This document shows, piece by piece, positions 23,501 to 34,633 of a stretch of 64,000 bases of DNA. The notes under the pieces are model-generated. The model worked only from the letters and a program-made list of their open reading frames with translations, was not told the origin of the DNA and searched no databases. Position 1 is the first letter of the stretch. Every line of letters begins with the position of its first letter. The position numbers were made by a program, and so were the translations under genes. The stretch spans positions 2,294,001-2,358,000 of the forward strand of contig JACGCN010000001.1 in assembly GCA_014905825.1 (NCBI GenBank). Direction: 5' to 3'. This stretch comes from Lyophyllum atratum. Taxonomy: Eukaryota; Basidiomycota; Agaricomycetes; Agaricales; Lyophyllaceae.

Positions 23501-25932
23501 AAGGCGGAGCAACGACGGTGGGAGTACATCGCCAAATCGATGAACCTGTCGAAAGTGCGTAAGTTTCTTCTTTGAAAGTCTAAATAGATGCTGAGACAAA
23601 CCGGAATGATGAGAATGCTATTTGGCTCAGAATGAGGGGCTAACTGAAGTATGGATACTCCTACTCTGCGAGACATGTTCCACTCTGCATCTAGGCTGAC
23701 ACAGAGATGAGCATCTGGGTTGTCATCAATCGGAGACATGATTGAGGACAATGTGGTCTCTACAAGTTCTGCAGTAGCGAGCCAGGAGACTGTTACCTCC
23801 GCAGGGAGCTCCAAGGGCTTAAGTCCATATGCAGCGGCAACAGGCGTGAGGTTCTGTCCCAAAGACGGAAACGCCATACAAAGCATTCGTTCATCCTGTA
23901 CGTTGCGGCATGAGACTCTTTCCATGAAAAGCAGCCACAACAAATCACCTTTACTGGGTCATCCGAGTACGCGACCGGAGGCTGTGGGTAGCCATAAAGG
24001 TCAATTGACCTCGCGATTCCCGTGAGCGGCCCCACACGTTCCTCATGAGACTTGGTCAAAGTGAGTGCCTGAGCACGGATGTAAAGGGAATCCATGCATG
24101 TCCATAGTGCACCGAAAACAGGCACACCGGAGACCTTCGCAATATGTTTATTGACCTGAAACCAGAAGTCAATTGCTAGCAAATTACAGGTACAGTTGCT
24201 TTCTTACCTTGTGCGAGTCATCGATGGCAATTTGATCAGGCGCCAAACATGCGGTATGCTGGTTTGCATCCAGCTCGTCTGCCTCTATTGCCTTATTCAT
24301 CATGTGGGCAAGATAGTGTTCACTTGGCACAAAGCCCGCATAGCCTTGAGGGTCACCAAAGTCACCGATAGGTGGTATCCGAGGGAGAAGATACGAGTCA
24401 AGTGTTGACTGCACTTGGTTCATCTCTGCCTGCCGACCACGGACAAGTTCAAAGGTGGCCTCGAGATACTGAGCTTGAATAATGCAAAACTTATGGGTAT
24501 GCATCTCAAGGAGAAGGGAGCGAACACCGCTCGGCCCCATCTTATGCTGGTTACCAACACGCAGTTGGTTGATAACCTGGCGTGAAAGCCCGCCCTTGCG
24601 TGACAAAACTGCCGGGAAGGCGAGGCGTAAGTAGGGCGGAAGGGAATTCAGCAGTCGAGGATTCCATCCATGAAAATGGGATTTACATCCCTTGCGACAG
24701 TAGTATGACCACGCGATAACATAAAATGAATCCTCAATGTCAGTGACACGACGCGGTGGAAGGGTACCGTTTTTCTCGAGGATGCCGGTGCATTTCGGGC
24801 AGCGTAGATCCGCCACAAAGAAATGGGGCAGCCAGAGGTAGACACGAGGGCGGAAGAGTGTTGCTGGTTCGAATTTGTACTGCGAGAGCGACACGACGGG
24901 CTCAGCAGTCTGGATCCAGAATGACGGTGGGGCGTATGCTCGTGTAGCCTCATGAAACTGTGCCGGTGGTGCAAGGTTCAGGCCGTCTCTGCGGAATATG
25001 ATGGGCGCGACGGTGTCGCGAAAGTAACTATACAGCCAGTTAGGCATTGCCTTCGGCTGCTTGAACCATGCTGCTAGAACGGGTTGAGCATCCACCGAAG
25101 TTGAAAATAGAATGCCGGTACACACCTGAGGTGTTCCCTTTGCCTGTGGATCTCTTCTCTCCCCTCTTCTCATTCCATTCGACTGGGCCGTCATCACTCT
25201 CCGGATCTGACTCCGAATCAATCCCATCCTCGCTATCGCTCCCGAAGTCGAATACATGGCGGTGCGTGAAGAATGGCCCTGTTAAAAGTTGAAACAGTAA
25301 GATCACAATGCACAGCGGTTCAAAACGTTGACGTTCGACTTACGGTCCTGTGAATGTTTGGCAGCTGCTCGAAGCCGCCTGAGCTCCTGCGGATCCGTCG
25401 CTGACCGCTCCCGTGCTGATTCCGAGGAGTTCACGTCCGCGTTGGTATCCGATTGATTCGGATGGAGGTTGACAGGCCTGGGAGGGTGCAGGCACGCGGA
25501 GTCGCCAGTAGCTGTCGAAATGGGATGAGCAGCCGCGTTGGCAGATGTGCCGGGTACTGAAGGCTCTTGGTGCGAGTTCAATCCGGCTGTCTCGGTATCA
25601 GAACACTGATATTGAGCTAGATAAAAGATTTGACTCACCTAATGCAAGAGCATCAGTCTCGATGCGAGCTATCTCCTCAAAGACAACATCAGGGAGTTCA
25701 TCAAACTCGTACTCGTCATCCGCATCGAGGTCTGTTCATCAAGAAATCAACGAAACGGGCTTCATGGGGAAAGCAAGCAGCAGAATGACGGACCGTATTC
25801 TGGGACGCGTGACCCTGCCGTAGCGGTTTCCGGATGGATGTTCTTCTTTGGTCGACCACGCGGCGGCGCACCTGGAGGTCGTGGGCCATCTTTGGAGCCT
25901 GTCGGGCGACCGCGTTTCCGTTTTAGATCCAT
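20522..25932 (-). CDS. Putative DDE transposase with embedded 3'-5' exonuclease, copy 1
   Basis: Start at 25932 (MDLKRKRGRPTGSKDG) gives two AT-hook GRP cores. An acidic linker follows, then a DUF6729-like region (about 25060-24430): YLWLPHFFVADLRCPKC, YYCRKGCKSHFHGW and HKMGPSGVRSLLLEMHTHKF. The putative DDE core begins with IDDSHK/VNKHIAKVSG (first Asp pair at 24217-24222) and YSDDPVKDERMLCMAFPSL (second at 23958-23963). A complete DEDDy exonuclease interrupts it: SLDAEW (23691, 23685), VGSAIKADM (23455) and YAALD (23227, 23215). The proposed catalytic Glu is in RGTNNVEGG (about 21917). After a helical tail, an intron (about 20740-20804) leads to a Cys cluster: KRCRRCRSLECPG, CQVECKVPCKKCG. 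The exons checked join in phase. The transposase role is inferred from gene family, core order and element ends. Confidence 0.8.
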
Positions 25933-26299
25933 ACGCAATGAAGCAGCGAGAAGGAAAGTGATGACTAGGGAAGAGGGCTGAATGTCAGCTCATTGAAAGC
26001 CATGGACCGTCAAAAATACTAGAATCAGCTCACCAAGATTTTCTCGAGATGCAGAATAGTAAGTTAGATCTTTTACACAGGCGAGGGATGTGTTGAGGAT
26101 ACGCTATAGGAGGAGGAAACGCGGCGGGGGAGAGGCGGCTTCTTGGTCAACACGGCTTGGCCGACGGTGGCTGTGCACTTAACATTGACCTGAGTACATA
26201 ACATTTTACTCGATTCCTTTGCTCAGAGAGGATTGGAAGAGAAACTAGAAAGAGGAAGTCATGTATTTCGCGTTCAATCAGGGCCAGGACAGCTTGATA

Positions 26300-26400
26300 T
26301 AGGCACAACCATGACCCAGGAGGAGCAGAGAACGAAAACCTGCTCCTCGGCTTTTTCCGGGGACATAACATAGCACATAACATAACATAACTACCCAGTG
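26300..26400. repeat. Right subterminal region of copy 1 with ACATAAC repeats
   Basis: Between about 26364 and 26391 the plus strand reads a run of ACATAAC/ACATAG/CATAAC units just inside the right inverted repeat; a related TACATAACA lies near 26195. Such clustered subterminal repeats are often transposase-binding sites in hAT-like elements. The same run is at 32394-32421 in copy 2. Confidence 0.5.
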
Positions 26401-26416
26401 CAACGATCGGTAAACC
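26389..26416 (-). repeat. Right terminal inverted repeat, copy 1
   Basis: Read on the minus strand it begins GGTTTACCGATC and ends GCACTGGGTAGTT, the partner of 20392-20419. Confidence 0.9.
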
Positions 26417-26422
26417 AATTGA
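26417..26422 (+). repeat. 6-bp junction AATTGA between the two copies
   Basis: This equals the 8-bp target duplication AATTGACA minus its last two bases. It is the only DNA between the right end of copy 1 and the left end of copy 2. Confidence 0.9.
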
Positions 26423-26450
26423 GGTTTTCCCTCCAATGCACTGGGTAGTT
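26423..26450 (+). repeat. Left terminal inverted repeat, copy 2
   Basis: Identical to the left repeat of copy 1 at 20392-20419. Confidence 0.9.
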
Positions 26451-26551
26451 TTAGAAAGAAAATAAATTAAATAAAGAAAAGAAAGGAGAACACGTGAAGA
26501 ACACGGCACTTCTTCATTGATGTAAAGACGCTTCACTGCTGGACCGACTGA

Positions 26552-29500
26552 CTATGTTACTAGACTACCAGAACCCACGGACGTACATTTTCGACCTTTG
26601 TCGACGCCCCGACAGCCAATCAACTGCCCGCACTTTTTGCACGGCACCTTGCACTCGACTTGGCAGTGTTCGATGCCACCACTTCCCGGACATTCTAAAG
26701 ACCGACAGCGACGACAACGTTTCTGTTGCGCCTTGCGAACACACTGCCGCTTCTGTGGCGGTTGACTAGGAGATCAGTGATTCATCAGATTCGCAGAGTT
26801 CGTCATAAATGATGTATGGATGATTTACCTGTCGTCTTCGTTGTCCTGCGGCTCGGGGATCGAGAATTCTGATACCGACCTCGTGTCCCTTGTGTCTGGT
26901 ACATGTTGTAGTGAACGTGAGGTACCAGCTGGATGGCTGGGCTTCACCAAAGAAATAGGAAGGTGAGGGCGGGATACAGCTAGCGAGGTGGATAGAGATG
27001 CAGGCACGGAGTGGTGATTATCAATCATGAGGACGCCGCGTTGGGGCTGTATCGAGTCTGGTGCTGCAGTAAGGGACGATGGAAAAGGTCGAAGGGGTGC
27101 AGCGAATACTTCTGCTGTCTGATGGATTGCTTTCATCTGGTCTTCGACGAGTTCTTGAGATGCACGAATATTGGTGGCCTTCTGCCAGGATTTTGAGTAG
27201 GCTGCAAGAACTTCCGTAGTAACGTAGTAGCGTAGCTTTCCATCAGCTGTGCGATTCCACTCTTGCGCAAATGCCTCGTAGTTGATCTTTCCTTGACCCT
27301 GATGGCTCGCAAGGGAAGAAAAGTCACGAATTGTACGGAAAAAGTACTGGTGTGCCTCGGGAGTCGTTGGCGGCAACGCGGGAAGCGCTAATCCTTGGCG
27401 CTTCCGAAGCCAATGATCACCGGGGTTGAGCTTGAATGAAGCTGCTGCAGCATCACTGTATGGCTCCATGGCTAGGCGTATCCGGAGAGACTCTGAAAAG
27501 GATGGTTTGTATAACTACAGTATACTTGGAATTAGATGCTGTCACTCACCTGGAAAGGTACAGATACCAAACTGTTCACTTGTGCGCTCATACAAGTCCC
27601 CATTCACCCAGTCTGCATACAATGATGCTCCATCAACAACATCAGAAAGATAATTCAAAAGAAATGAGGTGCGGTTGATGAGACCAAGGTTATGGTGATA
27701 ATCCCAGTCAACGCCGAATAGGTGTTTTGCATATGCCTATGGAGTGCCATACGATCAGAAATAACACGCTGAAGTTCGAAGGGGGTCTAACCTGCAGATT
27801 ATACCATGTTCGATGATCCGTCAAGCAGTTTACTGTAAGACGTGGCCCAGCTAAAATATTGAGTCAGGCGGGGGCTCGACAAAGCTTGCACCAAACGTAC
27901 CGTGAAGAGCACCAAATTTACGATAGATGTCACCATGAGGGCCACCCTCAACATTATTTGTTCCCCGCAAGCATTTCCACTTCTGAAGCCCGTGCTTATC
28001 AAAGCCTGCCTTCCGATATAAGACGACACCCTGTACATCTGAGAGATAACCCTGGCGAGCCAAATCGAGCAAAGCGTTGGCCTTCTGCCAGGCCAACGGG
28101 CTAAAAAGAGGTGCTTTGGATTTTGCATCGATCACGTCGCCGTAGCTCTTGAACACATGATCCATGGCAGGAACAAGGACACTGGGAGAAGGAACATGAC
28201 GTGGTGTTCGTTCAGCGATGAAGCGTGGGTTTTTGCGGAGCATCTGGTCAAAGGTGAGGTTGTAGACTCGGCGGCATACGCGATCAACAGCTACCCGCGA
28301 GACGGGGTCCCACCGCATCATGTGGTCTCGGAGTGCACAGAGAAATGCTGGACGCATCCCATGATTAACGGGAGTTGGAATCATATGAAAACCGTGAAAG
28401 ATATCCTTCTTGATTTTCTTGTACTCTTCCACCACGTCAGGTGGACAATTGACCAGCTGCCTCAAGACCTCTAGCAGGTCTGATTCGGGTTCCGACCCAG
28501 GTAGGTCCAGCTCACAATTTGCTTCTGCTAATCAGCATATCGTCAGCAGATTTAGAAGATTTCGAAACAAAACACGAACCCATCTGTGAATGTGCCGCTA
28601 GCATGTCTAACTCAAGCATGTCGGCATCCAACTCATTCGCAATATCTTCCTCCCCAGTGTTCATATCAGCACAGTTGTCATCTTCCTCTACTGACAAGGC
28701 ATCACAATGAGCGACAGGTAGTGGTACGGAAGGTGCTTCAGCACATGATGGTGATGGAGCCTCAGTGTCAAAGGCCAGCTAAAGATAGATCAGGCAGGAG
28801 AATCATAAGATCCAGTTTTATGATTGAGTGGTAAAAGGCTTACCCCCGTACCATGGTCAAATTTCAATAGAGCCACGGGAACAACAACTTTGAACGTCGA
28901 AGAGACAGATGAAGCTTGGAGCTGACCAAGCGTAAGCGACCCACTCTTTGTCCGACCAGATTTTGGCTGAGAGGATTGACGGTGTGGAAGGTGCAGAATA
29001 GCCGCCATTGAACGGTTGAGGAGATTATCGATCTCGATAACAACACGACTGCGAGTTGGTGTTTTTACTCGAACGCCGGCAAACGAAGTGGGCTGAGTGG
29101 CGGAGATGCTGCCATATGCGACAGGATCACCACCTTCCTGCGCCAGAAGAATGATGCGAGATCCAGCTGGTGAATCAGGAGAAGGTCTCTCAAGTGGTGC
29201 GACAGTGGTTGCTTTCTCGAAGATAAGGCGTGATGCAAAAACATCCAGCGCGGCATAATGCAAAAGCTCCGATGACAGGTGCGTCCTTTCCCACTCCTCA
29301 TTGAGACGGATATTGTCATCCTTTGGCAGGTAATGTGTCGTAAGCTTCCCACATAGGCCGTCAAGAGTACCAGTGTCCTTTCTTCCAATGATCCCTCGCT
29401 CAATACAGTACTCCTTTAAATCAATGACGTTGAAGGAGGACTGATCAGCTAGAATAGAAAACTGCTTTTTCAGCCGAGTCATATCGGCTTTGATAGCAGA

Positions 29501-31962
29501 TCCGACTTTGAAGACTTGCTTGGAAATAAGAAGGCGGAGCAACGACGGTGGGAGTACATCGCCAAATCGATGAACCTGTCGAAAGTGCGTAAGTTTCTTC
29601 TTTGAAAGTCTAAATAGATGCTGAGACAAACCGGAATGATGAGAATGCTATTTGGCTCAGAATGAGGGGCTAACTGAAGTATGGATACTCCTACTCTGCG
29701 AGACATGTTCCACTCTGCATCTAGGCTGACACAGAGATGAGCATCTGGGTTGTCATCAATCGGAGACATGATTGAGGACAATGTGGTCTCTACAAGTTCT
29801 GCAGTAGCGAGCCAGGAGACTGTTACCTCCGCAGGGAGCTCCAAGGGCTTAAGTCCATATGCAGCGGCAACAGGCGTGAGGTTCTGTCCCAAAGACGGAA
29901 ACGCCATACAAAGCATTCGTTCATCCTGTACGTTGCGGCATGAGACTCTTTCCATGAAAAGCAGCCACAACAAATCACCTTTACTGGGTCATCCGAGTAC
30001 GCGACCGGAGGCTGTGGGTAGCCATAAAGGTCAATTGACCTCGCGATTCCCGTGAGCGGCCCCACACGTTCCTCATGAGACTTGGTCAAAGTGAGTGCCT
30101 GAGCACGGATGTAAAGGGAATCCATGCATGTCCATAGTGCACCGAAAACAGGCACACCGGAGACCTTCGCAATATGTTTATTGACCTGAAACCAGAAGTC
30201 AATTGCTAGCAAATTACAGGTACAGTTGCTTTCTTACCTTGTGCGAGTCATCGATGGCAATTTGATCAGGCGCCAAACATGCGGTATGCTGGTTTGCATC
30301 CAGCTCGTCTGCCTCTATTGCCTTATTCATCATGTGGGCAAGATAGTGTTCACTTGGCACAAAGCCCGCATAGCCTTGAGGGTCACCAAAGTCACCGATA
30401 GGTGGTATCCGAGGGAGAAGATACGAGTCAAGTGTTGACTGCACTTGGTTCATCTCTGCCTGCCGACCACGGACAAGTTCAAAGGTGGCCTCGAGATACT
30501 GAGCTTGAATAATGCAAAACTTATGGGTATGCATCTCAAGGAGAAGGGAGCGAACACCGCTCGGCCCCATCTTATGCTGGTTACCAACACGCAGTTGGTT
30601 GATAACCTGGCGTGAAAGCCCGCCCTTGCGTGACAAAACTGCCGGGAAGGCGAGGCGTAAGTAGGGCGGAAGGGAATTCAGCAGTCGAGGATTCCATCCA
30701 TGAAAATGGGATTTACATCCCTTGCGACAGTAGTATGACCACGCGATAACATAAAATGAATCCTCAATGTCAGTGACACGACGCGGTGGAAGGGTACCGT
30801 TTTTCTCGAGGATGCCGGTGCATTTCGGGCAGCGTAGATCCGCCACAAAGAAATGGGGCAGCCAGAGGTAGACACGAGGGCGGAAGAGTGTTGCTGGTTC
30901 GAATTTGTACTGCGAGAGCGACACGACGGGCTCAGCAGTCTGGATCCAGAATGACGGTGGGGCGTATGCTCGTGTAGCCTCATGAAACTGTGCCGGTGGT
31001 GCAAGGTTCAGGCCGTCTCTGCGGAATATGATGGGCGCGACGGTGTCGCGAAAGTAACTATACAGCCAGTTAGGCATTGCCTTCGGCTGCTTGAACCATG
31101 CTGCTAGAACGGGTTGAGCATCCACCGAAGTTGAAAATAGAATGCCGGTACACACCTGAGGTGTTCCCTTTGCCTGTGGATCTCTTCTCTCCCCTCTTCT
31201 CATTCCATTCGACTGGGCCGTCATCACTCTCCGGATCTGACTCCGAATCAATCCCATCCTCGCTATCGCTCCCGAAGTCGAATACATGGCGGTGCGTGAA
31301 GAATGGCCCTGTTAAAAGTTGAAACAGTAAGATCACAATGCACAGCGGTTCAAAACGTTGACGTTCGACTTACGGTCCTGTGAATGTTTGGCAGCTGCTC
31401 GAAGCCGCCTGAGCTCCTGCGGATCCGTCGCTGACCGCTCCCGTGCTGATTCCGAGGAGTTCACGTCCGCGTTGGTATCCGATTGATTCGGATGGAGGTT
31501 GACAGGCCTGGGAGGGTGCAGGCACGCGGAGTCGCCAGTAGCTGTCGAAATGGGATGAGCAGCCGCGTTGGCAGATGTGCCGGGTACTGAAGGCTCTTGG
31601 TGCGAGTTCAATCCGGCTGTCTCGGTATCAGAACACTGATATTGAGCTAGATAAAAGATTTGACTCACCTAATGCAAGAGCATCAGTCTCGATGCGAGCT
31701 ATCTCCTCAAAGACAACATCAGGGAGTTCATCAAACTCGTACTCGTCATCCGCATCGAGGTCTGTTCATCAAGAAATCAACGAAACGGGCTTCATGGGGA
31801 AAGCAAGCAGCAGAATGACGGACCGTATTCTGGGACGCGTGACCCTGCCGTAGCGGTTTCCGGATGGATGTTCTTCTTTGGTCGACCACGCGGCGGCGCA
31901 CCTGGAGGTCGTGGGCCATCTTTGGAGCCTGTCGGGCGACCGCGTTTCCGTTTTAGATCCAT
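26552..31962 (-). CDS. Putative DDE transposase with embedded 3'-5' exonuclease, copy 2
   Basis: Same gene as in copy 1, shifted by 6030 bp, with the same exons, start (31962) and stop (26552). Key residues: first Asp pair at 30247-30252, second at 29988-29993, exonuclease acids at 29721, 29715, 29485 and 29245 with Tyr at 29257, proposed Glu at about 27947. No extra stop or frameshift relative to copy 1 was seen, so both copies should encode the full protein. A read or transcript cannot be assigned to one copy from the coding part. Confidence 0.8.
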
Positions 31963-32418
31963 ACGCAATGAAGCAGCGAGAAGGAAAGTGATGACTAGGG
32001 AAGAGGGCTGAATGTCAGCTCATTGAAAGCCATGGACCGTCAAAAATACTAGAATCAGCTCACCAAGATTTTCTCGAGATGCAGAATAGTAAGTTAGATC
32101 TTTTACACAGGCGAGGGATGTGTTGAGGATACGCTATAGGAGGAGGAAACGCGGCGGGGGAGAGGCGGCTTCTTGGTCAACACGGCTTGGCCGACGGTGG
32201 CTGTGCACTTAACATTGACCTGAGTACATAACATTTTACTCGATTCCTTTGCTCAGAGAGGATTGGAAGAGAAACTAGAAAGAGGAAGTCATGTATTTCG
32301 CGTTCAATCAGGGCCAGGACAGCTTGATATAGGCACAACCATGACCCAGGAGGAGCAGAGAACGAAAACCTGCTCCTCGGCTTTTTCCGGGGACATAACA
32401 TAGCACATAACATAACAT

Positions 32419-32446
32419 AACTACCCAGTGCAACGATCGGTAAACC
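32419..32446 (-). repeat. Right terminal inverted repeat, copy 2
   Basis: Identical to 26389-26416; it ends directly at the outer target duplication. Confidence 0.9.
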
Positions 32447-32454
32447 AATTGACA
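32447..32454 (+). repeat. Target-site duplication, right copy (AATTGACA)
   Basis: Perfect match to 20384-20391 across 12 kb. It lies 140 bp from the stop codon of the dehydrogenase gene, so the element pair entered a short RAP1/dehydrogenase spacer of about 280 bp. Confidence 0.92.
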
Positions 32455-32594
32455 CGACTCACACTCAGTCTCGAAGCTCTATAGGCCCCAGGCCTCAGCG
32501 CTCAGTACTCAATATCCAATGGCCACGTTGGTCTATTCCAGGATGTCACTCTGCCTATATATTACATAGATACATGTCGACAAGGGTATCTTTG

Positions 32595-34430
32595 TTATTC
32601 CAGAACTTTGCCAGGATTCATGATCCCTCGCGGATCAAAGATCTCCTTGATCTTCTTCATCCACGCAATGCTCACATCGCTCTTAGAATAATGCAGCGCA
32701 TGTGTTTTCATGGCGCCAATTCCATGCTCGGCCGAAACAGATCCACGATGCGATGCTAAACGGAAGCGGTTAAGGGAGAGAGTCATGGTGTAGTCACATC
32801 ATGAGATACTGACCAACGACCTCATAAATATATGGTTCGAGCGCATCTTGGATTTCAGATGTATATGACTCCGCGACGACGTTGAGATGCAGATTCCCTG
32901 ATTCTGAATAAGCAACGATACTAGTCATGAGAGAAAGTAACTTACCATCACCAACATGACCATAGCCAACGACGTGTTTCACGGCATGGTCACCAAGCAA
33001 GCCCTTTGACCTTAGGTGTTCGCGAGTACCATCGATGACGTCTTGGAAGGTGGACAGAGGAATTGAGATATCGTATTTGTAGGGCTTCCCTTCTTTGGAA
33101 ACAGCTTCCGTGACACCCTCACGCAGGGCCCACAATGACGAGAACTGTGCGGGTGATTGTGAGAGGACTCCGGTCGTGATAAGAGGCTTGTCCGCTTCTA
33201 AGAGGGATTCAAGGAGATCTGCTAATTTCTGCAATAAATGATATCAGCTAATGAACAAGGCGAAACAAACCGGACAGTTGTCACCTCCTCATCGTGTTCC
33301 CGTCGGCCGCCACTTGTTTCCACGAGAACAAAACATTCGGCACCTTCGACATCTTCGTCGCTGAGCGCCCTGCCCTGCCCATGTTTAACAGCTAAATCGT
33401 ACGATGTCCGGTCTATAAACTCAAATGCCGAGAGGATTTCTGATAGTTGCCGTTTGACAATTTCGTACAGCGGAAGGACATTCTTGAATGAGGGGAGGGC
33501 AAGAATGACATTGTTGGAGGCCTGGGGTGCTGGCGGTGTCAGGATGGAGACTCCCGTGATTATTCCGAGAGTTCCCTCGGCGCCGATGAACAGCTGCTTG
33601 AGATCATAACCTGATTCGCAAACGCGGATAAGGTTACTGAACGCAATGACATCTTGACATTGAATCACCTGTGTTGTCTTTGCGCAAAGTCGTCAACTGA
33701 TCGAGAATGGTTCCGTCTGGGAGCACCACCTCAAGGCCCAGGACGGTGCCGTGAAGTGAGCCATAGCGGAGAAGACGGAGACCACCGGCGTTGGTAGCAA
33801 CGTTGCCGCCGATTTGACAGCTGCTTGCACGCATTAGCGGTGTTCCGGACGACACAGCGCATCACGAACCTCCCTTTCGCGCCCAGGTCTATTGGCATGA
33901 TATGATTGTGAGGAGCAATATAGTCGGTGAGGGATTGCAGGATGCAGCCGGCATCAGCGACCAATATGCCTGCACAGCGTATTAATGACTTGAACGGGGG
34001 AAGGGAAACGGTGATAGTAACCAGATACTGAATCAAAGGAGCGCACTTTGCTCATATTGGAAAGGGAGAGAATGACTTCGTCTCGTAGTGGAACGCTTCC
34101 TCCGACGAGACCAGTGTTTCCGCCTTGCGGAACGATACCTATGCGTCTCTCGTTGCACCATTTTACAATTTCGCTGACTTGCTCGGTAGTTTTGGGTTTC
34201 AGAACCGTGGTTGAAGTGCCATGGTATTTCCCCATCCAGTCATTGTTATATGGTTCTAGCTCTTCTGAGGCCACTGATGAAGGTGGGAGGGTAGACAGAA
34301 TGGAAGAGGGCGGCAGAATTTTGGCAAAGTGGGCCAGGTCGTGCTCGGTTACCGAGTTGAGGGAGTGGTGGATTCCTCTGAGAGAACGCAGGGCAATACG
34401 GGGAGCGGCATAGCGCGAGAGGGACAGCAT
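32595..34430 (-). CDS. D-2-hydroxyglutarate / D-lactate dehydrogenase, mitochondrial FAD enzyme
   Basis: Family: vanillyl-alcohol-oxidase type flavoproteins such as yeast Dld2 and human D2HGDH, which oxidise D-2-hydroxyglutarate or D-lactate in mitochondria. The N-terminus ([19 protein letters not shown]) looks like a presequence. The FAD (PCMH) domain reads [65 protein letters not shown] and [17 protein letters not shown]. The C-terminal oxidase domain has [25 protein letters not shown] and [18 protein letters not shown], with the metal-binding His and Glu, and ends MNPGKVLE. Introns join in phase where checked, for example KG|SCQIGG. Start at 34430 is the first ATG and gives the presequence. 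Sequence alone does not separate D2HGDH from D-lactate activity; the motifs lean to the Dld2/D2HGDH branch. Confidence 0.9.
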
Positions 34431-34633
34431 GGAGACGCGAGGACGGAGGGTGGGCGCTATTCTCGTTTTATATTACTCGGTGTATCGGGTCAGCGAGGTG
34501 GCGTGGGAGTCAGGGCAGACTGGACCTCCTCGCCTTGTTCCCACTTTTCTCTCCGCCACTCACTCCAATGTCGTCTTAATTTCCCAGCTCCTGTCTTTCC
34601 GTCGGAGTATCTCCTTATACAATACCTCCTACC
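34431..34633. promoter_or_regulatory. Divergent promoter region, dehydrogenase / CNH-GYF gene
   Basis: The two start codons are 203 bp apart on opposite strands. A pyrimidine-rich stretch precedes the plus-strand ATG, common upstream of basidiomycete start sites. No specific factor site was recognised. Confidence 0.4.

Larger units (their letters stand above)
20392..26416 (-). mobile_element. DNA transposon, copy 1 (6025 bp, exonuclease-bearing transposase)
   Basis: The ends are 28-bp imperfect inverted repeats (22 of 28 identical, the inner 14 perfectly, TGCACTGGGTAGTT). The body carries one large spliced gene on the minus strand. Subterminal sequence at the right end has repeated ACATAAC units. 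Copy 2 (26423-32446) follows head to tail after 6 bp and differs, as far as I could compare, by one A in an A-run near the left end (copy 1 has five, copy 2 four). The 8-bp target duplication flanks the pair as a whole. Superfamily: 8-bp duplications suggest hAT or KDZ, but the transposase is not a typical member of either. The intact gene and near identity point to recent activity, or to an assembly duplication. Confidence 0.92.
26423..32446 (-). mobile_element. DNA transposon, copy 2 (6024 bp)
   Basis: This is a head-to-tail second copy of the element, offset by 6030-6031 bp from copy 1. Every open frame of copy 1 recurs here with the same length and residues. Ends: left inverted repeat 26423-26450, right inverted repeat 32419-32446. 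The outer target duplication follows at 32447-32454. The only difference noticed is one A fewer in an A-run about 60 bp from the left end. Confidence 0.92.

Noticed and set aside
24648..24974. Minus-strand frame with His/Arg-rich start inside the transposon, and its twin in copy 2
   Set aside because: It is a shadow frame of the DUF6729-like exon, which carries the recognisable motifs.
26147..26536. Minus-strand frame crossing the junction of the two transposon copies
   Set aside because: It arises only from joining the right end of copy 1 to the left end of copy 2; the corresponding frame in copy 2 is shorter and neither has a known domain.
20392..32446. KDZ-type (Kyakuja-Dileera-Zisupton) transposon as the identity of the element
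   Set aside because: The 8-bp duplication fits, but I see none of the KDZ-associated CxC domains or KDZ core motifs I know. The exonuclease and RGTNNVEGG block point to another group. A search is needed to settle it.
20392..32446. Long terminal direct repeats of one large element in place of two tandem elements
   Set aside because: Each 6-kb unit has its own pair of inverted repeats and a complete gene, and the junction contains target-site bases, so two elements fit better.
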